From Amycolatopsis nigrescens CSC17Ta-90 (GTDB lineage Bacteria > Actinomycetota > Actinomycetes > Mycobacteriales > Pseudonocardiaceae), in contig NZ_ARVW01000001.1 of assembly GCF_000384315.1 (NCBI RefSeq), positions 753,746-817,745 of the forward strand: a stretch of DNA of 64,000 nucleotides, written 5' to 3'. The notes under the pieces were generated by a model that saw nothing but the letters and a program-made list of their open reading frames with translations, was not told the origin of the DNA and did not search any database. This document shows, piece after piece, positions 8,437 through 16,519 of this stretch. The translations under genes were made by a program, and so were the position numbers. Positions within the stretch are counted from its first letter, which is position 1, and every line of letters starts with the position of its first letter.

Positions 8437-9441
8437 TCAATCCTTGCTGGAAAAAGCGGCGTCGAAGGCGGCGTCGGGCTTGTCGAAGATCAGGTTCCGG
8501 ATGAAGCTCACGGCCTCGGCCGCGCCCCGGCGCCGGTCCATCCCGGCGTCCTCCCACTCCACCGAGATGGGGCCGGTGTAGCCGATCGAGTTGAGCGCCC
8601 GGAACGCCTCCTCCCATTCCACGTCGCCGTGCCCGGTGGAGACGAAGTCCCAACCGCGGCGCGCGTCCGCCCAGGCCAGGTGCGAACCGAGCCTGCCGTT
8701 GCGGCCGTCGAACCGCTTCTTGGTGTCCTTGCAGTCCACGTGGTAGATCCGGTTCGCGAAGTCCAGGATGAAACCGACCGGGTCCAGGTCCTGCCAGACC
8801 ATGTGCGACGGGTCCCAGTTCAGCCCGAACGCCGGCCGGTCACCGATCGCGGCCAGGGTGCGCTTGGTGGTCCAGTAGTCGTAGGCGATCTCGGACGGGT
8901 GCACCTCGTGCGCGAACCGCACGCCCACCTCGTCGAACACGTCCAGGATCGGGTTCCAGCGATCCGCGAAGTCGGTGTAGCCCTCGTCGATGGTCTCCTG
9001 CGAGACCGGCGGGAACATCGCGACGTACTTCCAGATCTTCGAGCCGGTGAATCCGACCACGGTGTGCACGCCCAGCTTCGCGGCCGCCCGCGCGGTGTCC
9101 TTCAGCTCCTGCGCGGCCCGCTGCCGGACGCCTTCCGGTTCCCCGTCGCCCCAGATCCTGGCCGGCAGGATGTTGCGGTGCCGCTCGTCGATCGGGTCGT
9201 CGCAGACGGCCTGGCCGACCAGGTGGTTGGAGATCGCCCACACCTTCAGCCCGTGCGCCTCCAGGATGGCAAGCCGGCCCGCCACATAGTCCTCTTCGGA
9301 CAGTGCGCGGTCCACCTCGAAATGGTCCCCGGAACAGGCGATCTCCAGCCCGTCGTAGCCCCATTTCGCGGCCAGCTCGCAGACCTCCTCGAACGGCAGG
9401 TCGGCCCACTGGCCGGTGAACAGCGTGACGGGCCTGCTCAT
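8437..9441 (-). CDS. Cytosolic sugar phosphate isomerase/epimerase (TIM barrel)
   Basis: A 334-residue AP-endonuclease-2/xylose-isomerase-type barrel with no signal peptide. Motifs for metal binding are seen at [34 protein letters not shown] and the closing [10 protein letters not shown], the pattern of IolE/IolH-like and related sugar epimerases. Its ATG overlaps the stop of the upstream EboF-like gene by ATGA (9438-9441), so translation is coupled. It probably interconverts a sugar or inosose phosphate used or released by the ebo-like pathway (inference). Confidence 0.87.
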   Translation of the reverse strand: MSRPVTLFTGQWADLPFEEVCELAAKWGYDGLEIACSGDHFEVDRALSEEDYVAGRLAILEAHGLKVWAISNHLVGQAVCDDPIDERHRNILPARIWGDGEPEGVRQRAAQELKDTARAAAKLGVHTVVGFTGSKIWKYVAMFPPVSQETIDEGYTDFADRWNPILDVFDEVGVRFAHEVHPSEIAYDYWTTKRTLAAIGDRPAFGLNWDPSHMVWQDLDPVGFILDFANRIYHVDCKDTKKRFDGRNGRLGSHLAWADARRGWDFVSTGHGDVEWEEAFRALNSIGYTGPISVEWEDAGMDRRRGAAEAVSFIRNLIFDKPDAAFDAAFSSKD

Positions 9442-10826
9442 ACGTTCGCTCCAATTCCCTGTAGCTGCAGCAAAATGTCACGTACCTCGGTGGCCGCCAC
9501 CAGCTCTCCGGCGGGGGCGGCGCGTTCGTCGGAACACAGCAGCACCGGCCCGTCCCCCGCCGAGTCCGGCAGCCGGCCGTGGGTGCCCCGCACCCAGCGC
9601 GGGTCCAGCGGCACCACGTTCATCGCGTACCGCAGCCCGGCCTTCTTGCGCACCAGGTTCAGCCCGGCCTTGGCCTTGGCCAGCCGGTCCGCCGGGTCGA
9701 AGAACAGCTCCGCCGGGTCGTAGCCGGGTTTGCGGTGGATCTCCACCCCGCGCGCGAAATCGGGCGCGTTCTCGTCGTCGAGCCAGTAGTAGTAGGTGAA
9801 CCAGGCGTCTGGCTCGGCGACCGCGACCAGCTCCCCGGCCCGCTCGTGGTCGAGGCCGTACCGCGCCTGCCCGGCCCGGTCCAGCACCTCGTCCACCCCG
9901 GTCAACCCGGCCACCAGGTCGCGGACCCGCGGCAGATCCGACTCGTCGGCCACGTAGACGTGCGCCACCTGGTGGTCGGCCACCGCGAACGCCCTGGACA
10001 CCCACGGGTCCAGGTACTCCATCCCGTCCTGGACGTAGACCTCCAGCAGCCCTTCCGCGCGCAGCACCCGGTTGATGTCCACCGGCCGCCGCGCCTCGGT
10101 GATGCCGTACTCCGACAGCGCCACCACGGTCGCGCCGTGGCCGCGGGCCTGGTCCAGCAGCGGCCCCAGCTCGGCGTCCACCGCGCGCGCCGCGGTCACC
10201 GCCTGCGGCGAGTCCGGGCCGAACCGCTGCAGGTCGTAGTCCAGGTGCGGCAGGTAGACCAGCATCAGGTCCGGCCTTGACTCGGCGAGCACCCGCCGCG
10301 CGGCCGACACGATCCACCGGCTCGACGCCAGCGACGCGGTCGGCCCCCAGTACTGGAACAGCGGGAACGGGCCGAGCTCGGCGGTCAGCCGGTCGTGCAG
10401 CGCGGGCGGGCGCACGTAGCAGTCCGGCGACTTCCGCCCGTCCGCGTGGTAGATCGGCCGCGGGGTGACGGTGACCTCGGTGGACGCGCCCATCGCGTAC
10501 CACCAGCAGATGTTGGCCGCGGTGTAGCCGGGCACCGCGGCCCGCGCGGTCTCCCACACCTTCTCCCCGCCGACCAGCCGGTTGTGCTGACGCCACAGGT
10601 GCACCTCGCCGACGTCCCGGAAGTACCAGCCGTTGCCGACGATGCCGTGCCCGGCCGGGGTGAGCCCGGTCAGGAAGGTGGACTGCGCGCTGCAGGTGAC
10701 CGCGGGCAGCACGGTGCCGAGGTTCGCCTGCCAGCCGCCGGCGCCCAGCGCGGTCAGGTTCGGCATGTGCCGCAACAGCTTCGGGGTCATGCCGACCACG
10801 TCGAGCACTATCAGCGGTGTGCTCAC
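9438..10826 (-). CDS. eboF: Alkaline-phosphatase-superfamily nucleotide pyrophosphatase/phosphodiesterase, EboF-like
   Basis: A 462-residue enzyme of the type I phosphodiesterase/nucleotide pyrophosphatase family. The fold starts at [14 protein letters not shown]. The nucleophile region is [14 protein letters not shown], and metal ligands are likely in [22 protein letters not shown] and VADHQVAH. No signal peptide is visible. The GTG at 10826 has GGAGGAACA just before it. The gene follows the EboE homologue by 95 bases and overlaps the next gene by four. In known ebo clusters an enzyme of this family is the last component; here it is followed by two extra isomerases. Assignment to EboF rests on family plus neighbours. 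Confidence 0.82.
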   Translation of the reverse strand: MSTPLIVLDVVGMTPKLLRHMPNLTALGAGGWQANLGTVLPAVTCSAQSTFLTGLTPAGHGIVGNGWYFRDVGEVHLWRQHNRLVGGEKVWETARAAVPGYTAANICWWYAMGASTEVTVTPRPIYHADGRKSPDCYVRPPALHDRLTAELGPFPLFQYWGPTASLASSRWIVSAARRVLAESRPDLMLVYLPHLDYDLQRFGPDSPQAVTAARAVDAELGPLLDQARGHGATVVALSEYGITEARRPVDINRVLRAEGLLEVYVQDGMEYLDPWVSRAFAVADHQVAHVYVADESDLPRVRDLVAGLTGVDEVLDRAGQARYGLDHERAGELVAVAEPDAWFTYYYWLDDENAPDFARGVEIHRKPGYDPAELFFDPADRLAKAKAGLNLVRKKAGLRYAMNVVPLDPRWVRGTHGRLPDSAGDGPVLLCSDERAAPAGELVAATEVRDILLQLQGIGANV

Positions 10827-10921
10827 TGTTCCTCCGCGAGTTCGCGCGCAGCCGCGATCGTGTCGGCGGGTGCGCGCGCTGTGGTCAGCTCGAGTGCCGC
10901 GACTGGAGTCGGTGCGATTGG

Positions 10922-12034
10922 TCATATGCGCGCTCCTTCCGGCGTCAGGCGAGCGCGTGCCCACCGCAGCTCTTCGGCGATACCGTCCGCCAAGTCCTGA
11001 CGGTGTTCCTCGGGCAGCACCGTCCAGGTGTAGGTCTCCACCTCCAGGTGCGGGAACCGCGCCGGATCGGCGACGCGCGCGGACAGCGCGGCGACCGCGT
11101 CGGTGATGACCCCGGTGGTGGCACCGAGCGGCTCGGCCGGCGAAGCGTGCAGCGGCACGTGGAAGTGCACCCGCCACGGCCCTTCCGAGGGCAGCTCGGC
11201 CGATGCCTGCGGCAGGTCGTCCGACGCGTGCACCCGGCCGTCCGCCGCCAGCGCCCGCACCTGGTGCAGGTAGCGCGGCTCGGCGAACCCGGCCAACGCG
11301 GCGACGGCGGCCGGGCTCGCCGGGTCCGCCACCTCCAGCGCGGCGGAGACCTGCACCTTCATCACCTGCAGGCCCGCGTCGTAGATCTCGGCCACCGCGG
11401 CGGCCGGATCGGCGAAGGACACCGCTAGGTGACAGGTGTCCAGGCAGAGCCCGATGTACTCCGGGTCGACCCGGCCGGCCAGCCAGCCGACCGCGTCCGC
11501 AACGGTGTCCAGCACGCAGCCCGGCTCCGGCTCCACCGCCAGCTTGACCGGCCGGTCGCAGCGGGCCAGCACCCTGGTCACCGCGTCCAGCGCGCTAACG
11601 GCGCGCAGGTCCTGCTCGGCGCTCCACGGCTGCCGCCAGCCCAGCGGCAGGGTGGAGATGCTGCCGAAGCCGGCGTCGTCGGGCATCAGGTCGGCCAGCA
11701 CCTCGACGCAATCCAAGGTGTACCGCAACCGCCGCACGTCACTCCACTGTGGATGGTAGACGGCGTGCTTCACCACCTCGTCGTGGAAACCGCGGTAGGG
11801 AAAGGCGTTCAGGGTCTGCACAGCCAGTCCCCTGGCGCCCAGCTCGTGGCGCAGCCGCCGCCGCGCCACCGGGTCCCCGGCCAGCCCGGCGGCCACCTCG
11901 GCGGCCAGCCAGAGGCCGAGGCCGAGCCGGTCCTCGCCGAAGCGCTCGCGCACCGGCAGCGCGTAGGCGTCGAGCTGGTGCAGGATGCCGTCCAGGTCCT
12001 CCGCCGGATGCACGTTGGTGCAGTAGGAAAGCAT
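10922..12034 (-). CDS. eboE: EboE-like metabolite traffic protein (TIM barrel)
   Basis: A 370-residue xylose-isomerase-like protein that opens MLSYCTNVHPAEDLDGI, the characteristic start of EboE. Other visible markers: LNAFPYRGFHDEVVKHAVY, the LAVEPEPGCVLD strand, GLCLDTCHLAVSF, and WRVHFHVPLH near the C-terminus. EboE proteins are needed in some bacteria for moving a secondary-metabolite precursor out of the cytosol (cyanobacterial scytonemin), but their chemistry is not known. It lies two bases after the TatD-type gene in the same operon. Confidence 0.87.
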   Translation of the reverse strand: MLSYCTNVHPAEDLDGILHQLDAYALPVRERFGEDRLGLGLWLAAEVAAGLAGDPVARRRLRHELGARGLAVQTLNAFPYRGFHDEVVKHAVYHPQWSDVRRLRYTLDCVEVLADLMPDDAGFGSISTLPLGWRQPWSAEQDLRAVSALDAVTRVLARCDRPVKLAVEPEPGCVLDTVADAVGWLAGRVDPEYIGLCLDTCHLAVSFADPAAAVAEIYDAGLQVMKVQVSAALEVADPASPAAVAALAGFAEPRYLHQVRALAADGRVHASDDLPQASAELPSEGPWRVHFHVPLHASPAEPLGATTGVITDAVAALSARVADPARFPHLEVETYTWTVLPEEHRQDLADGIAEELRWARARLTPEGARI

Positions 12035-12036
12035 GG

Positions 12037-12903
12037 TCAGTCCCCCGCGTCCGGACGAGCCCCGCGCAGCACCGAGTTGCCCTCGTAGGTACCGCCGGAC
12101 TCGGGAGAGTCTTCGAGCATGAGCTTGCCGCTCTGCCCGTAGAACTCCACCGGGTTCCGCCAGAGCACCTTGTCCACATCGGACTCCGCATACCCGGCAG
12201 CCAGCATCGCCTCGGCGGTGCGCAACGTCTTCAGCGGGTCGGACCGGCCCCAGTCGGCCGCGGAGTTGACCAACACCCGCTCAGTGCCGTGCTCACGCAG
12301 GATCGCCACCATCCGGTGCTCGTCCATCTTGGTGTCCGGGTAGATGGAGAACCCCATCCAGCAGCCGGAGTCGGCAACCAGACCAACGGTGACCTCGTTG
12401 AGGTGGTCCACCACCACCCGCTCCGGCGGGATACCGGACTCCCGCACCACGTCCAGCGTGCGGCGGGTACCGGCGATCTTGTCCCGGTGCGGGGTGTGCA
12501 CCAGCACCGGCAGCTCGTGCTCCACGGCCATCGCCAGTTGGCGGGTGAACGCGTCGTCCTCAGCCGGGGTCATCGAGTCGTAGCCGACTTCGCCGACCGC
12601 CACCACCCCGTCCTTGGCCAGGTACCTCGGCAGCACGTCCAGCACGGCGGTGCAGCGCGGATCGTTGGCCTCCTTGGGGTTCAGCGCCATCGTGCAGTGG
12701 TGCCGGATGCCGAACTGGGCCGCGCGGAACCGCTCCCAGCCGATCAGGCCGTCGAAGTAGTCGGTGAACGAACCGACGTTGGTCCGCGGCTGGCCGAGCC
12801 AGAACGCGGGTTCGACCAGCGCGCGCACCCCGGCGGCGTACATCGCCTCGTAGTCCGCGGTGGTCCGCGAGGTCATGTGGATATGCGGATCGAAAATGCG
12901 CAT
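12037..12903 (-). CDS. eboB: TatD-family metal hydrolase, EboB-like
   Basis: A 288-residue amidohydrolase-fold protein. Metal-binding motifs are clear: FDPHIHMTSRT (HxH at the N-terminus), VGEVGYDS (Glu), VHTPHRDK (His), VVVDHLNE (His) and VNSAADWGRSD (Asp). TatD enzymes are metal-dependent hydrolases or nucleases, whereas EboB members sit only in ebo clusters and their substrate is unknown. The ATG at 12903 shares one base with the stop of the EboA fusion gene (TGATG), so the two are translated together. The open frame further upstream belongs to the neighbour in another frame and was not used. Confidence 0.88.
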   Translation of the reverse strand: MRIFDPHIHMTSRTTADYEAMYAAGVRALVEPAFWLGQPRTNVGSFTDYFDGLIGWERFRAAQFGIRHHCTMALNPKEANDPRCTAVLDVLPRYLAKDGVVAVGEVGYDSMTPAEDDAFTRQLAMAVEHELPVLVHTPHRDKIAGTRRTLDVVRESGIPPERVVVDHLNEVTVGLVADSGCWMGFSIYPDTKMDEHRMVAILREHGTERVLVNSAADWGRSDPLKTLRTAEAMLAAGYAESDVDKVLWRNPVEFYGQSGKLMLEDSPESGGTYEGNSVLRGARPDAGD

Positions 12904-14369
12904 CACGCCTCCTGCAGTAACTCGACGGCGTCCGCCGGCACTTCGCGGCCGGCCGCCTTCCGCTCGGCGGCGTAGTCCGCCACCATCCGCAGCAGCTCGG
13001 TGTCGGTCCGCTCGCGCAGCCCGGCTACCGCGGCCAGCGGGACACCGACGAACAGGCACTTGAGCACCCCGTGCCGCCAGGAGTGCGGAGCGAGGTGACG
13101 CTGCGCGAACGGCCCCAGCGCGGCCGCGACCAGTCGGATGTCGTTGCTGCGCAAGGCATCCTCCACGATCGTCCGGCCGGTCTCGGCCACGCTGACGGGC
13201 AGCAGGTGCAGCCCGCGCAGCACCCCGCGGCGCTCGGCGTCGTCGCCGTAGCAGTACAGCTCGGTCAGCTCCACCGCCAGCGCCTCCGGGGCCAGCACCT
13301 CACCGAGCACGGTCAGCAGCCGCGACCGCGCCAGATCGTCCACCGTGCCGTGCACCAGCCCGTCCGGATCGGCCTCCGGCCGCAGCGGCGCGCGGCCCAC
13401 CTTGCGGCCCACCGCGGGAAACGCGGTCCGAATCGCGCTGGGGTCCGCGCGCACCGCGCGCTCGGTCTCCACCAGCCACGGATGGTCCACCCGGGAACTC
13501 CAATCCTGGCTGGGCGGGCCCTGGGGCGTCACGGGCAACGCTGACCGCAACGCCTCCAGGGCACGCCGCGCCACCACCGGCGCGGCGTGACTGTGCCGCG
13601 GAAGTTCCACCGCGGCCAGTCCCTCGTACCCGATTTCCACCAGCGCACCGAGGGTTTCCGCCAGGTCCAGCTCGCCCTCACCGAACTCAAGGTGCTCGTG
13701 CACCCCGGTGCGCATGTCGTCGAGCTGCACGTTGAACAGCAGCGGCCCGGCCTGCCGCGCGCATTCGGCCGCGCTGGACGGCTCCACCGCGACGCAGTGC
13801 CCGACGTCCAGGGTCACCCCGAGCAGCTCCGGCGAACCGAGCTCGTCCCGCAGCCGCAGCACCTCGCCGAGATGCTGCACGAGCATGCCGGGCTCGGGTT
13901 CGAAACCCAGCCGGACCCCGCGGTTGGCCGCCTCATCCAGCACCGCGCCGACCCCGTCGCGCAACCGGCGCCAGGCCACCCCGGGGGCCAGCTCGTCGGG
14001 CCGGATCCCGGACCAGAAGGACACGCAGTCCGCGCCCAGCTCCGCGGCGATCCAGATCGCCCGGTTCAGGAAGTCGATGCGCAGCCCCGGATCGTCCGAC
14101 AGCAGCGTGGGATGGTGCTTGTGCCGGGGATCGAGCAGATAGCGCGCGCCGGTCTCCACCACCACCCCGAGGCCGAGCTGCCCGAGCCGGGCGGCCACCC
14201 GGCGGACCTGCCGCGGCAGATCTTCCGCGAACGGGTTCAGGTGGTGGTGGTCCAGGGTCAGCGCCACCCCGGAGTAGCCGAGCTCGGCGATCAGGGCCAG
14301 CGCGTCGTCCAGCCGGTGGTTGGCGAAACCATTGGTGCCGTAACCGAGGTGCAGCGACGCCGTGTTCAC
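12903..14369 (-). CDS. eboA: Fusion: sugar phosphate isomerase-like TIM barrel + EboA domain
   Basis: A 488-residue two-part protein. Residues 1 to about 260 are a xylose-isomerase-like barrel (HLGYGTNGFANHRLDDAL, ALTLDHHHLNPF, LGFEPEPGML, GVTLDVGHCVAVE, AVELPRHSHAAP). Residues about 285-488 match EboA: NHPW-like VDHPWLVETER, GRAPL, then helical repeats (ELTELYCYGDDAERR, LHLLPV, WRHGVLKCLFVGVPL, LADYAAERKAAGR-like tail). In ebo clusters EboA is usually a separate small protein. The start is GTG 14369, which overlaps the prenyltransferase stop by GTGA; the frame is open further upstream, but that region codes for EboC in another frame. A physical link between a barrel and EboA suggests they act on one substrate. 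Confidence 0.85.
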   Translation of the reverse strand: MNTASLHLGYGTNGFANHRLDDALALIAELGYSGVALTLDHHHLNPFAEDLPRQVRRVAARLGQLGLGVVVETGARYLLDPRHKHHPTLLSDDPGLRIDFLNRAIWIAAELGADCVSFWSGIRPDELAPGVAWRRLRDGVGAVLDEAANRGVRLGFEPEPGMLVQHLGEVLRLRDELGSPELLGVTLDVGHCVAVEPSSAAECARQAGPLLFNVQLDDMRTGVHEHLEFGEGELDLAETLGALVEIGYEGLAAVELPRHSHAAPVVARRALEALRSALPVTPQGPPSQDWSSRVDHPWLVETERAVRADPSAIRTAFPAVGRKVGRAPLRPEADPDGLVHGTVDDLARSRLLTVLGEVLAPEALAVELTELYCYGDDAERRGVLRGLHLLPVSVAETGRTIVEDALRSNDIRLVAAALGPFAQRHLAPHSWRHGVLKCLFVGVPLAAVAGLRERTDTELLRMVADYAAERKAAGREVPADAVELLQEA

Positions 14370-15274
14370 GTGGGACTCACCTTCCTCGCCAGCCTCCTGG
14401 CCAGCGGCAGCGCGACGGCCAGTACCCCGGCCGCGCGGACCGAACCGTGCTTCGCCGCGAGGGTGGCCTGCAACGGGACCATGCCGTGGATCCCAGCCGC
14501 GGTCGCCTCGCGCACCTGGCCCGCCGACGGGTTCCTCGCGGCGGCCAGCTGCGACCGTCCGACCCCGCCCGCGTAGCCGGCCCCGAACAGCGCCGCGGCC
14601 AGCCGGTGCGCGCGCGAGCTGGGACCGGACAACGCCAGCCCGGCCGAGACGGCGGTACCGGCCACCACCGCGTGTGCGGTGCGCGGCGAACCGCCGTGCA
14701 CCTCGCCGCCGGAAAGCGCGGTGACGCCCAGGGTGTGCAGCCCGATCGTGGCCGCGGCCAGCGGTGCCCTGCCACCGAGGGAGACGTCGGCGACCCGGCA
14801 GGCGGCCATCGCGACCGGACCGGCCGCGGTGGGTTTGAACAGCAGGTCGTAGGCCCACAGCGCGGCGGCCACGGCCGCGCCGGAACGCAGCCCGGTCCGG
14901 CCGTCCGCCGCCGCGGCCAGCCCCAGCCCGGCGGCGGTCAGCCCGGCCGCCACCCCGAACGCGGCACCGGGACGCACCCGCCCGGACGGGATCGGCCGCT
15001 CCGGGCGTTCCTCCGCGTCCAGCTCCCGGTCCGCCCAGTCGTTCAGCGCCATCCCGGCCCAGTAGAACGCGACCGAGCTCAACGGCAGCAGCAAACGCTT
15101 GCCCCGCAACGGCTTTCCCGCTGCCGCCGCCCCCACCACACTGTCCCCCAGCACCGTCAGTGCCGCCGGTGCCCGCACCAACTCCACCAGCGCCCCGGCA
15201 AATAGCCGGCTTTTTGCCCTTGGTGGCGGGGGCGAAAAGGCGGCTATTTGCCGGGGAGGGTGGAGGGCGGTCAT
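14366..15274 (-). CDS. eboC: UbiA-family prenyltransferase, EboC-like
   Basis: A 302-residue polytopic membrane enzyme of the UbiA superfamily. The first Asp-rich motif is ALNDWADRELDAEERPERPIP (N-D-x-x-D; the typical NDxxDxxxD); the second is less obvious, near ACRVADVSLGG. It should transfer a prenyl chain to an acceptor such as a cyclitol or aromatic. The ATG at 15274 overlaps the cyclase stop by ATGA. Residues 8-27 are encoded by a long palindromic repeat (15193-15256) and are not typical of the family. The GTG at 15187 would give a more normal 273-residue protein beginning ELVRAPAALTVLGD, so the true start is open. Confidence 0.84.
   Translation of the reverse strand: MTALHPPRQIAAFSPPPPRAKSRLFAGALVELVRAPAALTVLGDSVVGAAAAGKPLRGKRLLLPLSSVAFYWAGMALNDWADRELDAEERPERPIPSGRVRPGAAFGVAAGLTAAGLGLAAAADGRTGLRSGAAVAAALWAYDLLFKPTAAGPVAMAACRVADVSLGGRAPLAAATIGLHTLGVTALSGGEVHGGSPRTAHAVVAGTAVSAGLALSGPSSRAHRLAAALFGAGYAGGVGRSQLAAARNPSAGQVREATAAGIHGMVPLQATLAAKHGSVRAAGVLAVALPLARRLARKVSPT
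15193..15256. repeat. Two head-to-head copies of the GGCAAATAGCC palindromic repeat in the EboC 5' end
   Basis: A 27-base element (15193-15219) is followed after 10 bases by its reverse complement (15230-15256) with two mismatches, so the whole can fold into one long hairpin. The first arm is identical over 27 bases to 42822-42848 and differs at one of 25 bases from 53896-53920. Each element is itself nearly palindromic around AGCCGGCT. The hairpin lies 18 bases inside the annotated EboC start and could affect its translation or mark a recent insertion. Confidence 0.85.
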
Positions 15275-16434
15275 AGGGTGGCCGCCCAGGCGGTGAGGGC
15301 GGCGTACTGCTCGGCGAGCCGGTGCTCCGGTTCGCCATCGGTGATCGGGTCCTTGAAGAAGAAGCCCAGCGCGCCCAGCGCGCCGGAGTGCCCGCGCGCG
15401 TGCGCGGCGGACACCAGCCTCGCCAGGTCCAGCACCAGCGGCGCGGCCAGCGACGAGTCGTAGCCGGACCAGGTGAACTGCAGGGTCATCCGCGCGCCGA
15501 GGAACCCTTCGAACAGCACGTGGTCCCAGGCCGTCTTCTGCTCGCCCAGCTCCGGCACGTTGTCGATGTGCAGCGGCGCGGTCACCTCACCGCCGAGCAG
15601 CTCGGCAAGCCCGCGCCCCTTGGACGCGAGCTTGCTGCCGACGTTCTCCGCGTCGGCCAAGGTCATCCCGTCCCCGCCGCCGAGCAGGTTGGTGCCGGAC
15701 CAGGACCGCACGGCCAGCGCGCGGGTGGTGAACATCGGCGCCAGCGCGGTGCGCACCAGCGTCTCCCCGGTCTTCCCGTCCGCCCCGGCGTACGGCAGCT
15801 TCAGCGACCGGGCGAGCTCCTCCAACGCGGGCAGCCTGATCCCGGTGGACGGGGTGAACCCGACATACGGGCAGCCCGCGCGCAGTGCGGCGTAGGCCGC
15901 CACCGAGCTCGGCGGCAGCACGATCCGGCCCGGCTCGGCCATCGCCGCTTCCAGCGCGTCCAGCTCGGCGTGCTCCGGCAGTTCGGGGAACACCGGCTCG
16001 GTGGAGGACACGTCGAGCACCACCACCCTGGCCAGCCCGTGCCGCTCGGCGAACTCGGTGATGTCGGCGCTGAGTCTGGCCGCCGCGTCCAGCTGGGAGC
16101 CGGCGTGCGTGGCCGGGTGGTAGCCGGGCCGGAGGTCGGCGTCCACCGCGGCCAGCGCGGTGCGCACCCCGGTCAGCACCCGGTGCGGCAGCACGCCACC
16201 GTCCACCAGCAACTCGGCCCGCTTGTCCAGCGGGGTGTGCGCGATGTCGTGACCGCCTGGCCGGATCCGGTCCCACGCGGGCAGCGGAACCTGCCCGAAG
16301 GACGGGGCCGAGGTGACCGAGCCGGTCGGCGGCACCAGTCCCGCCCGCAACGCGAGCAGCCCGGTGATCGCGGTGGCCGCCACCGAACCCCGCGCGCCGA
16401 TCAGCCAGAGACCGGTTTCTCCTCGATCGTCCAC
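15271..16434 (-). CDS. myo-Inositol-1-phosphate-synthase-like NAD-dependent cyclase
   Basis: A 387-residue protein of the inositol-3-phosphate synthase family, which turns glucose 6-phosphate into inositol phosphate with bound NAD+. Visible features are the Rossmann glycine motif GLWLIGARGSVAAT at the N-terminus, PSTGIRLPALEELA, LPYAGADGKTGETLVRTALA, RSWSGTNLLGGGDG and the C-terminal FTWSGYDSSLAAPLVLD. Length fits the short actinobacterial type. GTG 16434 follows GAAAGGGGTTGT. It leads the ebo-like operon and overlaps EboC. In classical ebo clusters the sugar-phosphate cyclase at this level is EboD, a dehydroquinate-synthase relative, so this may be a functional replacement. Confidence 0.87.
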   Translation of the reverse strand: MDDRGETGLWLIGARGSVAATAITGLLALRAGLVPPTGSVTSAPSFGQVPLPAWDRIRPGGHDIAHTPLDKRAELLVDGGVLPHRVLTGVRTALAAVDADLRPGYHPATHAGSQLDAAARLSADITEFAERHGLARVVVLDVSSTEPVFPELPEHAELDALEAAMAEPGRIVLPPSSVAAYAALRAGCPYVGFTPSTGIRLPALEELARSLKLPYAGADGKTGETLVRTALAPMFTTRALAVRSWSGTNLLGGGDGMTLADAENVGSKLASKGRGLAELLGGEVTAPLHIDNVPELGEQKTAWDHVLFEGFLGARMTLQFTWSGYDSSLAAPLVLDLARLVSAAHARGHSGALGALGFFFKDPITDGEPEHRLAEQYAALTAWAATL

Positions 16435-16472
16435 TGCACAACCCCTTTCCGTGCTTCCTCCGGCCCTGGAGC

Positions 16473-16514
16473 GGCGGGTGGGCGCCCGCGCCTTACCAGA
16501 AGCGCCCACCCGCC
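16473..16514. terminator. Stem-loop between the ThuA giant gene and the cyclase gene
   Basis: A perfect 13-base-pair hairpin, GGCGGGTGGGCGC (16473-16485) and GCGCCCACCCGCC (16502-16514), lies directly after the stop of the 1534-residue gene and 39 bases before the cyclase start. It probably ends or attenuates transcription from upstream, leaving the ebo-like operon with its own expression level. Confidence 0.65.
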
Positions 16515-16519
16515 AGGAC

